Program-made: the position numbers and the translations under genes
Shown: positions 7,782-14,968 of the stretch, in pieces
Layout: every line of letters begins with the position of its first letter
Numbering within the stretch: the first letter of the stretch is position 1
Assembly (NCBI GenBank): GCA_031285815.1
Contig: JAITVM010000064.1
Span: forward strand, 1 to 15,355
Length of the DNA: 15,355 nucleotides
Direction: 5' to 3'
Source: Clostridiales bacterium
GTDB taxonomy: Bacteria; Bacillota; Clostridia; Lachnospirales; JAITVM01
The notes under the pieces: model-generated
Database searches by the model: none
The model's input: the letters and a program-made list of their open reading frames with translations, nothing else
Told to the model about the DNA's origin: nothing

Positions 7782-9538
7782 GGAAAAAAATATTTAATGG
7801 GATACGTTTTAGGATCGCGATAATTTTTTCTTTGCTTATATGCATAACCATAATAACTATAATCGTGATATCATATATTTTTTCAAGGGACGTGTTAACA
7901 GATAATTCTGATTTATATACTGGCCAATTATTGCAGCAGGTTACTAACGGCGTAGATAATTATGTTGAATATATGCAGGATATATCTGAAATTATTGTCT
8001 CAAATAGGGATGTTACAGAATATTTGGGGGCCAAGGATATCTATTCATCCTATTCGAGGTATATGAAGTATAAGCTCTCCGAGCTTTTTTATTCCATAAC
8101 ATTTTCTAGGGACGATATAACAAACATCGCTATTTTTGGGGCTAAGGATTCTAGGTATATATTTAATTTAAACCAAAAGAAGATGAATGCAAATATGCCG
8201 CTCGAGGAAACCTATTGGTATACTTCCGCAATAGAGGCTGGCGGCCAGCCGGTCATTTTCCCGTCTAACGTCCAAAATATAATAGAAGACAACTATTCTT
8301 ATGTTGTAACCTTGGCCAGGGCGATAAAAAAACCGGTTAATAATGATGTTATGGGCGTTGCGCTGGTAGATTTGAATTATAAAAAAATAAAGGACCTTTG
8401 TAGTGGGATAAGCCTTGGTGAAAAGGGCTATGTATTTATTATTGATGATAAGGGGGATATTGTTTACCACCCACAGCAGCAGCTTATTTACAGCGGGCTA
8501 AAAAGCGAAGATGTTGATTTAATTTTGAAAAGCGGTGAAGGCACCCTGGCCCTGGAAGATAATAGCGGCCGGGCCTATATGGTAAAAAAATCCCCGGCTA
8601 CTAACTGGCGGGTTGTTGGCGTAACATATGCCGAGGAATTAGGTATTATTTCATCGAGGATACAGTTTACTTATTTGGTTGCGGCATTTATTTTCGTAGC
8701 TATTGCACTGGGTATGTCCTATTATTTTTCATACAGGGTAACAAAGCCTATTAGGGGCCTTCAGGAATCAATGAAGGAAGCGGAAAAAGGGAATTTTGAC
8801 AAAAAAGTTTATATCAAGACCAATGATGAAATAGAAGCCCTGTCAAACAGCTATAATATAATGATTGATAAAATCGAAGGGCTTATGAAGCAAATTATCA
8901 ATGAACAAAAACTCAAAAGAAAAAACGAGCTGAAAATCCTACAAGCACAGATAAACCCGCATTTTTTATATAATACCTTGGATTCTATTATATGGATGGC
9001 GGAATTGGGCGAATCTAAAAATGTTGTGCTGATGACATCATCATTGGCAAAGCTTTTACGGATTAGCATAAACCGCGGTTCAGAAATTATAACTGTGCGG
9101 AGGGAGCTGGAATATATCAAAAGCTACTTAACGATTTTGAAAATGCGCTATGGCGATAAAATAGAATACTCCATCGATGTAGATGAAAATATAATGAACA
9201 AACAAATATTAAAATTATTGCTGCAGCCCCTGGTAGAAAATTCTGTTTACCATGGGCTTAAGAATAGGGAAAACGGCGGGGTTATAAGAATTACCGGGCA
9301 TGAAGAGGGTGGCCGGCTGAAAATTATAATATATGATACAGGGGTCGGGATGACTGCAGAAGAATTAGATAATATTTTTAAAAAGGATATAGAGCGGGAT
9401 AATGGTGTGGGCATAAATAATGTAGACGAGAGGATAAAATTATTTTTTGGGAATGATTACGGGATAAGCTTTAAAAGCGAATTCCACAAGTATACAGAAG
9501 CAGTAATTATTATCCCTTCGGTTGATTGCGGGGTGTGA
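7778..9538 (+). CDS. Sensor histidine kinase with extracellular dCache domain (YesM/LytS-like)
   Basis: Membrane histidine kinase of 586 residues. The first membrane helix is about 13-35. An extracellular domain of about 250 residues has dCache features (a YWYTSAIEAGG segment and DDKGDIVYHP). The second helix is about 299-320 and is followed by a HAMP linker starting at VTKPIRGL. The catalytic part is the His_kinase (PF06580) type: H395 in QAQINPHFLYNTLDSI is the phosphorylated residue. The ATPase lid region has the N-box QPLVENSVYHGL (N488), the G1 box DTGVGMT and a G2-like GVGINNVDERI. It overlaps the regulator gene by 4 bp and is followed 2 bp later by the membrane-anchored sugar-binding protein, so all three proteins are likely made together. 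The binding protein probably presents sugar to the extracellular domain. Confidence 0.94.
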   Translation: MRKKIFNGIRFRIAIIFSLLICITIITIIVISYIFSRDVLTDNSDLYTGQLLQQVTNGVDNYVEYMQDISEIIVSNRDVTEYLGAKDIYSSYSRYMKYKLSELFYSITFSRDDITNIAIFGAKDSRYIFNLNQKKMNANMPLEETYWYTSAIEAGGQPVIFPSNVQNIIEDNYSYVVTLARAIKKPVNNDVMGVALVDLNYKKIKDLCSGISLGEKGYVFIIDDKGDIVYHPQQQLIYSGLKSEDVDLILKSGEGTLALEDNSGRAYMVKKSPATNWRVVGVTYAEELGIISSRIQFTYLVAAFIFVAIALGMSYYFSYRVTKPIRGLQESMKEAEKGNFDKKVYIKTNDEIEALSNSYNIMIDKIEGLMKQIINEQKLKRKNELKILQAQINPHFLYNTLDSIIWMAELGESKNVVLMTSSLAKLLRISINRGSEIITVRRELEYIKSYLTILKMRYGDKIEYSIDVDENIMNKQILKLLLQPLVENSVYHGLKNRENGGVIRITGHEEGGRLKIIIYDTGVGMTAEELDNIFKKDIERDNGVGINNVDERIKLFFGNDYGISFKSEFHKYTEAVIIIPSVDCGV

Positions 9539-9540
9539 GT

Positions 9541-10512
9541 ATGCGGGGGCAAATTAAAAAAAATTTAATATACTTTTTGATGTTTGCTTTGTTTATAACT
9601 ATTATTTCAGTTTCCTATTTAACGTCAAATGATAAAAAATATAAAATAATTTTTATTTCAAAAGCCCTGGATAAGTTTACGCCCTTCTGGGGCACTATGC
9701 AACAGGGCATGTATGCCGCGGAAAAAGAGTATGGGGTCGAATTGGAGATTGTTGGTGTAGAAGATGAAACCCAAGTTGAAAAGCAGAAAATACTGTTAAC
9801 GGAAGCCATTGAATCCAAGCCGGATGCAATCATATTGTGCGCCGCAAGCTATACGCAGCTGGATAGCATATGTGACAATATAAATGGGCCGGTACTGATA
9901 ACTGTTGACTCTGATATACAGTCCCCAAAAAGGCTTGGCTATATTGGCACCAATAATTATGAAGCCGGGCGGGAATTAGGGAGGATACTTTCCAGCAAGG
10001 TTTCCGAATCTGATAAAATATTATTCATAAGCTCTATAGAAGGGACAAGCTCAATAATGGAGCGGGAACGTGGGTTTATGAGCTCATTGACCGGGAAGCA
10101 GAAAGGGCAGATTGTTGGCCCGTTTTATTGTGAGACAATTGTTGAAAAATCTTACGAAATATCTAAAAAAGCATTGGCCGAGAACCCAAGCATAAAATGG
10201 GTCATTGGTATGAATGAGCCTTCTGTCACCGGCTCGGTTTTGGCTATTAATGAGCTTACGGCTGAAAGCGGGATAAGTGTATTAGGGATAGATACTTCAA
10301 AGACAGTAATCAAGGGGCTCGAATATGGCGTAGTCGATACGGTCCTAGTACAAAAGCCTTTTAACATGGGCTACCAAAGCATAAAATATGCCGTTGACGC
10401 CATAAAAGGGGAAAAACTTGAGGCCCATATTGATACAGGGTTTCAGGTCGTTAATAAAGGAAACATGTATTCTAAAGAAAATCAAAAATTATTATTTATT
10501 TTTGCGGATTAA
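9541..10512 (+). CDS. Membrane-anchored sugar-binding protein of the sensory system (XylFII-like)
   Basis: Periplasmic-binding-protein fold of 323 residues. A hydrophobic helix at about 8-28 has no lipobox Cys after it, so the protein is probably held by an uncleaved N-terminal anchor. The domain runs from YKIIFISKAL and shares with the transport lipoprotein of the same locus the segments TNNYEAGRELG, MNEPSVTGS and VLGIDTS, so both probably bind the same sugar. I choose the ATG at 9541: GGGGTG (9530-9534 region) lies before it at a normal distance. The frame could be read from a TTG at 9526, but that lies inside the kinase gene and lacks a site. In clostridial XylFII-LytS systems such a protein binds xylose and clamps the kinase dimer; this gene's place directly after the kinase supports the same role. 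Confidence 0.88.
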   Translation: MRGQIKKNLIYFLMFALFITIISVSYLTSNDKKYKIIFISKALDKFTPFWGTMQQGMYAAEKEYGVELEIVGVEDETQVEKQKILLTEAIESKPDAIILCAASYTQLDSICDNINGPVLITVDSDIQSPKRLGYIGTNNYEAGRELGRILSSKVSESDKILFISSIEGTSSIMERERGFMSSLTGKQKGQIVGPFYCETIVEKSYEISKKALAENPSIKWVIGMNEPSVTGSVLAINELTAESGISVLGIDTSKTVIKGLEYGVVDTVLVQKPFNMGYQSIKYAVDAIKGEKLEAHIDTGFQVVNKGNMYSKENQKLLFIFAD

Positions 10513-10524
10513 GCGGGCAAAATT

Positions 10525-10553
10525 AAAGAGGCGGATGAACCGCCCCTTTTTTT
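10525..10553 (+). terminator. Terminator of the sensing operon
   Basis: A stem AAAGAGGCGG / CCGCCCCTTT (10525-10534 with 10540-10549, one mismatch) closes a 5-nt loop and runs into seven T's ending at 10553. It lies 13 bp past the stop of the anchored binding protein. The minus-strand reading also gives a stem with a T-rich end, so it may serve the converging collagen-like gene (stop at 10564) as well. Confidence 0.85.
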
Positions 10554-10563
10554 GCATATAGGG

Positions 10564-11595
10564 TTAGCCTATTCTGACTGCGCTTAACTGTGCGCCACCC
10601 GATGGTGTAGTTAATATAGTAATAAGTGGCGAAGATGCATCTAAGCTTAATACATCGCCGGCATTTAGGTGTAAAACTTGTGAGCCTGAGTACAAAGTAT
10701 TTGTACCGACAGATGCCAGTTGGGAAGTTGTTAATGATGGGACTTGCGTACCATTAACTTGAACCCCTGTTGTTAAAGTTGTAGCAACGCTAACAGCTGT
10801 TGACAGGTCATAGTTTATTAAATAATCGCCGGCTTGCTGAATTGTAATTGTGTTCCCGTTTGTTGTTGTATTCAAGGATGACGCAGTACCGTCCAGCGGA
10901 ATTTCAACGCTGCTGCCTAATAAGGTTGGGGTCGTTGTTACCCCTGTATTATATTTACTGGCATACGCGATTAATGAGCCGAGTGAACCGGTAGGGCCGG
11001 TTGAACCTGTCGCGCCGGTTACTCCGGTGGCGCCGGTTGGGCCAGTTTCTCCGGTCGCACCTGTCGGTCCAGTAATTCCGGTGGAGCCGGTTGGGCCAGT
11101 AATTCCGGTGGCGCCGGTTGGACCAGTAATTCCGGTGGCACCGGTTGGGCCAGTAATGCCAGTGGCACCAGTTGGACCGGTTTCTCCTGTCGCGCCGGTT
11201 GGGCCGGTAATGCCAGTGGCACCGGTTGGGCCGGTAATGCCAGTGGCACCGGTCGATCCAGTAATTCCAGTGGCACCGGTTGGGCCGGTTTCTCCGGTTG
11301 CACCTGTCGCGCCGGTTTCTCCGGTTGCACCGAATTCACCATTAATACCATCTGCGCCGGTTGCGCCGGTTGGGCCGGTTTCTCCGGTTGGGCCAGTTAC
11401 GCCGGTTGCACCGGTCGCACCAGTGGCGCCAGTTACGCCGGTTGCACCTGTCGCACCAGTGGCGCCAGTTTCCCCGGTTGCACCTGCCGCACCAGTTACG
11501 CCAGTGGCACCGGTTACGCCAGACGGGCCAGTTGCACCAGTAGGCCCAGCAGTGCCGGCGGCACCGGTGGCTGCACGTATATTACGGCAACACAA
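10564..11595 (-). CDS. Collagen-like repeat protein with BclA-like C-terminal domain; 5' end doubtful
   Basis: Predicted surface, likely exosporium-type, filament protein of 343 residues if read from TTG at 11593-11595. A short CCRNIRAA head leads into 66 uninterrupted Gly-X-Y triplets (residues 11-208). Thr fills the Y position almost throughout and X is mostly Ala, Pro, Val, Ile or Glu. The last 135 residues form a beta-rich domain ending LSAVRIG, like the C-terminal trimerisation domain of BclA from Bacillus spores. Thr at Y suggests O-glycosylation, as in BclA (inference). No ATG exists in the frame, no ribosome site precedes the TTG, and a TGA in frame lies two codons upstream. Family members usually have a longer Cys-rich start before the repeats, so the gene may have lost its beginning next to the recombinase gene, which ends 20 bp upstream. 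The plus-strand frame (Pro-Val repeats) is its shadow. Confidence 0.82.
   Translation of the reverse strand: MCCRNIRAATGAAGTAGPTGATGPSGVTGATGVTGAAGATGETGATGATGATGVTGATGATGATGVTGPTGETGPTGATGADGINGEFGATGETGATGATGETGPTGATGITGSTGATGITGPTGATGITGPTGATGETGPTGATGITGPTGATGITGPTGATGITGPTGSTGITGPTGATGETGPTGATGVTGATGSTGPTGSLGSLIAYASKYNTGVTTTPTLLGSSVEIPLDGTASSLNTTTNGNTITIQQAGDYLINYDLSTAVSVATTLTTGVQVNGTQVPSLTTSQLASVGTNTLYSGSQVLHLNAGDVLSLDASSPLITILTTPSGGAQLSAVRIG
10972..11565 (-). repeat. Coding tandem repeats for 66 Gly-X-Thr triplets
   Basis: Nine-base units with imperfect 18- and 27-base higher-order periods encode the collagen stretch, for example repeated GPTGATGIT units in the centre. Such arrays change length by slippage or recombination. 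The number of units may therefore differ between strains or be collapsed in an assembly. Confidence 0.9.
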
Positions 11596-11615
11596 TGTTC
11601 AAAAATATTTAAGGG

Positions 11616-13310
11616 CTACATTTCCCCGCCCCCGCCCAACCCATTCCGGTTACCCAGTTCATTTTTAACCAGCTCCGCCGCCCGCCGGTACTGGTCGGCA
11701 AAATTAAAATCGATTGTTAAACCGCCGCCCTCATGTACATAAATAGTTTTAACCAGCTCTGCGAGGATTCCACGGTCAAGGCTCTGGATATTTTTGTGTT
11801 TGAGGAAGGAGTTAAAGTATGGGTTGTTTGAGCTGCTGTTATTCCTTAGGCCCTTGATTTCCCCTTCCAATGTTTCAATATCCAGCTTCAGCTGCTGCAC
11901 TTTTTCCTCTAAACCTTTTTTTATGCTAAGATATTCTTCGCGGCTGATATCGCCGTTTTTCCAATCTATATACAGGCTGCTTCGGGGCACCGCCGTTTTT
12001 TCAAGCGCCTGCCTTTTCAATTGCAAGGCTGTAACCAGGCGGGTGCCCCCCGTTTGAGGCATAGGGGCGTTATTGGCTTCATCAAGAATTTCTGATATAT
12101 TGCCAATCAATTCTATCTGCTTGCGTATTGTTTCTAAGACGGCGGCCTCCAACATGTCATGCCGTATAGAATGCCGTGTGCATACGCCTTGGGTCAAATA
12201 CGTTCGGCATATGTAGTAAACAGTTTTTCTCATTCTCCGGTTCAATGTAGTCCGCCCCATGGATTTGCCGCAATCGGCACAGCGCAGGAACCCGGAAAGG
12301 GTATGTTGCTTTACTGAGTCATGCACTGTCCTGGTGTTGCGCATTATGAGCTCCTGGGCTTTTGAGAAAGTTTCTTGGCCTATGATCGGCTTGTGTGTAT
12401 TTTCGACGGTTACCCATTCGCTTTTCGGAATGTTGACGCGCTTATGCACCTTGTAGCTTTTTACTTTCTGTTTCCCTTGCAGCGTATGCCCCAAGTAAGT
12501 TTCATTTTGTAAAATGGAAGTTATGCTTCGCGCAGACCATAATGGGGTGCCGTGCGAAAAGGAAGGGTTATAGTAATTAATGCCGAGGCTCCGTTTATAG
12601 GCTGACGGGCACGGCACACCCAATATATTTAGTTTTTTTACAATCCCCTTTCTGCTCATACCGCTATAGACAAACCAGTGGAATATATCACGGACAATTG
12701 GCGCAGCATTGCGGTCCACAATCAAATGGTGTTTATCGGCCGGGTCCTTCATGTATCCGTACGGAGCGAAGGAGCCGATGAACTCGCCTTTTTTGCGTTT
12801 CGTATCAAATGTGCCGCGCACCTTGACAGATGTTTCCCGGCAATGGTTTTCGTTATACATGCTCTGTATGGAAAGGCCAAGTTCATAGACGCTGTCAGGA
12901 TTTTTATAACTGTCTAGTTTAGGTAGCTCCAACGATATAAACCGGACATCTTTAACCACAAATAAATCCTGCAGGTATCTTTTGCATTCCCAATCGTTGC
13001 GGCTCAGGCGGGACAGGTCTTTTACAATCACACAATTAATAGCGCCGTTATCGATATCGGTTAACATCCGCTGAAAATCCTCCCGGTTGCTGTCTGTCCC
13101 TGTGCAGCCGTCATCTACATAAAAATCTATGAGCTGTATCGTTTCTTCCAGCAGAAGCTGGTCAAAAAATGCTGCCAGCCTTTGCTTTTGATTTGTCACA
13201 CTGTAGCTTTCGTCGTTGCCGTCCTCTCTGGAAAGCCGGATATAAATGGCGGTTTTCCAGATAGTATCAGTTTTTTTCATAGGGATGTTTGTTTTTCCGG
13301 TTCTAGCCAT
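11616..13310 (-). CDS. Large serine recombinase (site-specific integrase family)
   Basis: DNA recombinase of 564 residues. The N-terminal resolvase domain has the nucleophile S27 in AIYIRLSRED and the DLSRLSRN motif. It is followed by the Recombinase domain (APYGYMKDP, then WSARSITSILQNETYLG). A zinc ribbon follows, with CADCGK and two further Cys (YYICRTYLTQGVC). Then comes a coiled coil (EEYLSIKKGLEEKVQQLKLD) and the typical end LVKTIYVHEGGGLTIDF. All key parts are present, so it looks functional. I place the start at the ATG at 13308-13310 because GGAGGGG (13313-13319) lies directly before it, although the spacing is short. An upstream ATG at 13334 lacks a site. Such enzymes move phages, integrative elements or small mobile cassettes between att sites; the only companion here is the small gene upstream, so no cargo is evident. 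Confidence 0.93.
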   Translation of the reverse strand: MARTGKTNIPMKKTDTIWKTAIYIRLSREDGNDESYSVTNQKQRLAAFFDQLLLEETIQLIDFYVDDGCTGTDSNREDFQRMLTDIDNGAINCVIVKDLSRLSRNDWECKRYLQDLFVVKDVRFISLELPKLDSYKNPDSVYELGLSIQSMYNENHCRETSVKVRGTFDTKRKKGEFIGSFAPYGYMKDPADKHHLIVDRNAAPIVRDIFHWFVYSGMSRKGIVKKLNILGVPCPSAYKRSLGINYYNPSFSHGTPLWSARSITSILQNETYLGHTLQGKQKVKSYKVHKRVNIPKSEWVTVENTHKPIIGQETFSKAQELIMRNTRTVHDSVKQHTLSGFLRCADCGKSMGRTTLNRRMRKTVYYICRTYLTQGVCTRHSIRHDMLEAAVLETIRKQIELIGNISEILDEANNAPMPQTGGTRLVTALQLKRQALEKTAVPRSSLYIDWKNGDISREEYLSIKKGLEEKVQQLKLDIETLEGEIKGLRNNSSSNNPYFNSFLKHKNIQSLDRGILAELVKTIYVHEGGGLTIDFNFADQYRRAAELVKNELGNRNGLGGGGEM

Positions 13311-13364
13311 TACCCCTCCGATCTCTATAATCATGCCTAAGCATATAACAAAACTTCATATAAA

Positions 13365-13625
13365 TCAGCAAGTTTTAATGCTAATAAGATAATTTTTTAG
13401 GATGTGCCCCAAATCTTTCCCGTCGGGGGCAAACCGCACCTTAACGGCTGTTTTGCCACACAAAAACAGGTATGGGTTTTTGATGCCCTCTAAATATTTC
13501 TCCATCCGGTGCATTGCTGGCTGCTGTTTATCGCAGCTTATTTCTGTTATGTCGGCCAGCCTGGCCCGGTCTGCTTTATTAATTTCGGCTTTGCTTAGCC
13601 GGTCAAGCTCCTCGAGCGTTAGCAA
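13365..13625 (-). CDS. Small DUF6870-like protein next to the recombinase
   Basis: Small acidic/basic protein of 86 residues with no membrane segment. It contains an IKNPYLFLCGKTAVKVRF segment followed by a final GHILKNYLISI. This resembles what I remember of the DUF6870 family, small proteins of unknown function that sit beside serine recombinases in clostridial mobile elements; this is recalled, not searched. The start is a TTG at 13623-13625, preceded by GGGGTG about 8 nt upstream. An ATG at 13640 is out of use because it hits TGA two codons later. It ends 54 bp before the recombinase start on the same strand, so the two form a small operon. It may help or control recombination, but no function is known. 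Confidence 0.65.
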   Translation of the reverse strand: MLTLEELDRLSKAEINKADRARLADITEISCDKQQPAMHRMEKYLEGIKNPYLFLCGKTAVKVRFAPDGKDLGHILKNYLISIKTC

Positions 13626-13800
13626 AAAAAATCACCCCATTTCGTTATATAGTTATCTTTATGATGATAATAAGCTATTCATGTTAAGTACAAGCCGCCG
13701 CAAGGTAGATTTAACCTTCTGTGCCCGCCTTTTTTAGCAATTTTAAAACCAAATACCATCAGGAAAACTTTATCCATATTGGCTTTATTCTGGCTGTATT
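13626..13800. other. Intergenic DNA between the recombinase module and the tandem surface-like genes
   Basis: No convincing gene on either strand. The part from about 13741 resembles 15094 onward, upstream of the second tandem gene (20 of the first 25 bases match ungapped). The duplicated unit therefore extends further than the core leader repeat. The left border of the recombinase element should lie in or near this stretch; I found no clear att repeat. Confidence 0.5.
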
Positions 13801-13955
13801 TTTTTTTGGAACCCTTTAAACAAGTTTTGAATATTATATAAATGAGCCTTAAAACGGCATGCCCAGCGTGAGCTATTTAATTGGGCATATTTTAAGGCGG
13901 CGGCAATTGAAAAAATTTTCATTGCCATAAAAAAATTATAATGGAGGTGCCCTAT
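13801..13955 (+). repeat. Duplicated leader, copy 1
   Basis: The 120 bases 13801-13920 align without gaps to 15141-15260 with 98 identities (82%). After a 2-base gap the ribosome-site region (13943 onward) is identical to copy 2 for 19 bases. The best kept blocks are AATGAGCCTT (13841-13850) and TTTAAGGCGGCGGCAATT (13891-13908). A 7-bp inverted pair, ATGCCCA/TGGGCAT (13859-13865, 13882-13888), is largely lost in copy 2. Upstream leader of the 287-residue protein. Confidence 0.85.
13902..13926 (+). promoter_or_regulatory. Leader hairpin just before the ribosome binding site, copy 1
   Basis: GGCAAT-T-GAAAA pairs with TTTTC-ATTGCC, giving 11 bp with a single bulged T and an AA tip. It ends 16 nt before GGAGGT. 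There is no T-run on the plus strand, so it is not a terminator. A hairpin of different sequence occupies the same place in copy 2. Confidence 0.55.
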
Positions 13956-14816
13956 ATGGGAACACCAACTACTACCGGCTCAGTCAGCCGTAGCCAAGCA
14001 GCCACGGGCGAGCTTTTAAAAATAATGATGGATAAAGTGGCTATCAAAAATCGGCCAACCAGCGAGGGCGACGCGGTGTCTAAAGCCACAGAAGCAGCGG
14101 AAACGGAAGCGTCGGAGATGGTTTCAAAAGATTATGACGTAGAATTTGAATTATATAAATATCAAATTACCGAGCTTGAGGGCAAGTTTAGTGTGCACAA
14201 GGCCGAATCTCCGCTAGATGTAGTGTCAGATGAGCGCCCCAGGAAGCTAACTATTATCCACACAGCAGTGGCGGAGCTTGACAAAATTGACGTGTCGGGT
14301 TTCCAGATCGGCGTCCCGTTCAGCTACGACCTGGTGGAAGAAGTGATAGAGAAGCATACCCTTTTACTTGCGCAAAATCAAATTTCAGAGGGGTATAGCA
14401 TCAATTTTAACAAGACGAATTATATCCCGAATTGTTTCCCTGATGCAGGTGTACTAATAGGTACAGTTACTGTATCCAATAATGCTTACCCAGACGATTC
14501 CGCATCAAATAACAAAACAATCACCGCGGTGTACACGCCAACAACTGCCGAGGAAGAACTTGCTAAAATTAATGTGGTAGCTGTGGTCATTGATTTGCCT
14601 AGGTATTCTAATACTGTGGAGGAAAAGGAAGCGGTTGTAGCCAAGGTTAATTTGGCGGCACAATTACAAATCGCACCAGGGTATGATGTAAGCTTTGAAG
14701 ACTCTTCTTATACCCCCGGAAGCATTTCCGGCATATACGCTGTTACAAACAGCAATGATTTGAGTGACACAATAAGGCAGACTGAAGAGTCCCATATTAA
14801 TGTGAACGCTGAATAA
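13956..14816 (+). CDS. Unrecognised two-repeat protein, first of a tandem pair, possibly surface-exposed
   Basis: Protein of 286 residues from the ATG at 13956, with GGAGGT (13943-13948) 7 nt upstream. An ATG at 13941 overlaps that site and is absent from the matching place in copy 2, so it is not the start. The N-terminus (MGTPTTTGSVSRSQAATG) has no signal peptide and is Thr/Ser-rich. Residues up to about 75 are charged and helix-prone. Then two related units of 55-57 residues and a beta-rich tail follow: one begins AVAELDKIDV and reaches EGYSINFNKTNYIP, the other begins AEEELAKINV and reaches PGYDVSFEDSSYTP. Such helix-plus-beta repeats resemble those in clostridial and Paenibacillus surface proteins (loose inference). 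No enzyme motif is visible. The paralogue downstream and the nearby collagen-like gene suggest a cell or spore surface role, unproven. Confidence 0.8.
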   Translation: MGTPTTTGSVSRSQAATGELLKIMMDKVAIKNRPTSEGDAVSKATEAAETEASEMVSKDYDVEFELYKYQITELEGKFSVHKAESPLDVVSDERPRKLTIIHTAVAELDKIDVSGFQIGVPFSYDLVEEVIEKHTLLLAQNQISEGYSINFNKTNYIPNCFPDAGVLIGTVTVSNNAYPDDSASNNKTITAVYTPTTAEEELAKINVVAVVIDLPRYSNTVEEKEAVVAKVNLAAQLQIAPGYDVSFEDSSYTPGSISGIYAVTNSNDLSDTIRQTEESHINVNAE

Positions 14817-14828
14817 TTTGATTTTAAT

Positions 14829-14869
14829 GCAGTGGGGAAACTTCTGAGGGGCCTCATGTTTCGCATTGC
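14829..14869 (+). repeat. Nested hairpin after the tandem-pair gene
   Basis: GAAAC (14837-14841) pairs with GTTTC (14858-14862) and encloses GAGG/CCTC (14846-14849, 14852-14855). The outer flanks GCA and TGC also match. It begins 12 bp after the stop codon. There is no T-run, so it is probably an RNA 3'-end structure at most. Confidence 0.35.
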
Positions 14870-14897
14870 TCAGCCGGCTTAATCCATGAATAAAAAA

Positions 14898-14936
14898 CCC
14901 CGCCCTAACCAAACTTTGAGGAATGGTTGGGCGGGG
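14898..14936 (-). terminator. Strong hairpin with a T-run on the minus strand
   Basis: CCCCGCCC-T-AACCA (14898-14911) pairs with TGGTTGGGCGGGG (14924-14936): 13 bp with one bulged T and a 12-nt loop. Six A's precede it on the plus strand, which become six T's after the stem on the minus strand, so it is a textbook terminator for minus-strand transcription. On the plus strand only a short ATTT follows, so it would at best weakly end the 13956-14816 gene. The minus-strand decayed frame at 14969-15139 is the only candidate client. Confidence 0.65.
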
Positions 14937-14968
14937 CATTTGTGCCTATGTCAAACAAATCTGTTTTA

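Noticed and set aside
9526..9540. TTG start adding five residues to the anchored binding protein
   Set aside because: It lies inside the kinase gene without a ribosome site; the ATG at 9541 has one at a normal distance.
10972..11565. Regular repeats that could suggest a CRISPR array
   Set aside because: The period is 9, 18 or 27 bases with no unique spacers, and the frame encodes collagen triplets throughout.
10850..11668. Long plus-strand frame rich in Pro-Val-Ala-Pro repeats
   Set aside because: It is the antisense of the Gly-X-Thr collagen array; the minus strand has the BclA-like C-terminal domain and a sensible stop before a terminator.
13311..13334. Upstream ATG for the recombinase
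   Set aside because: No ribosome site before it, while GGAGGGG lies inside the added segment directly before the ATG at 13310.
11590..13700. Att-site direct repeats bordering the recombinase cassette
   Set aside because: Only short matches such as ATGTT were seen on both sides, which is expected by chance.
13808..13813. GGAACC as an ECF sigma -35 box in the duplicated leader
   Set aside because: It is conserved in both copies, but no matching -10 such as CGTC follows at about 16 nt.
13881..13892. CATATTTTA as a sporulation sigma (E or K) -10 box in the duplicated leader
   Set aside because: Copy 2 has GATATTTTA and neither copy has a convincing -35 at the right distance, so it is too weak to call.
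13941..13955. Earlier ATG adding five residues to the two-repeat protein
   Set aside because: It overlaps the GGAGGT ribosome site, and the matching place in the second copy has no ATG.
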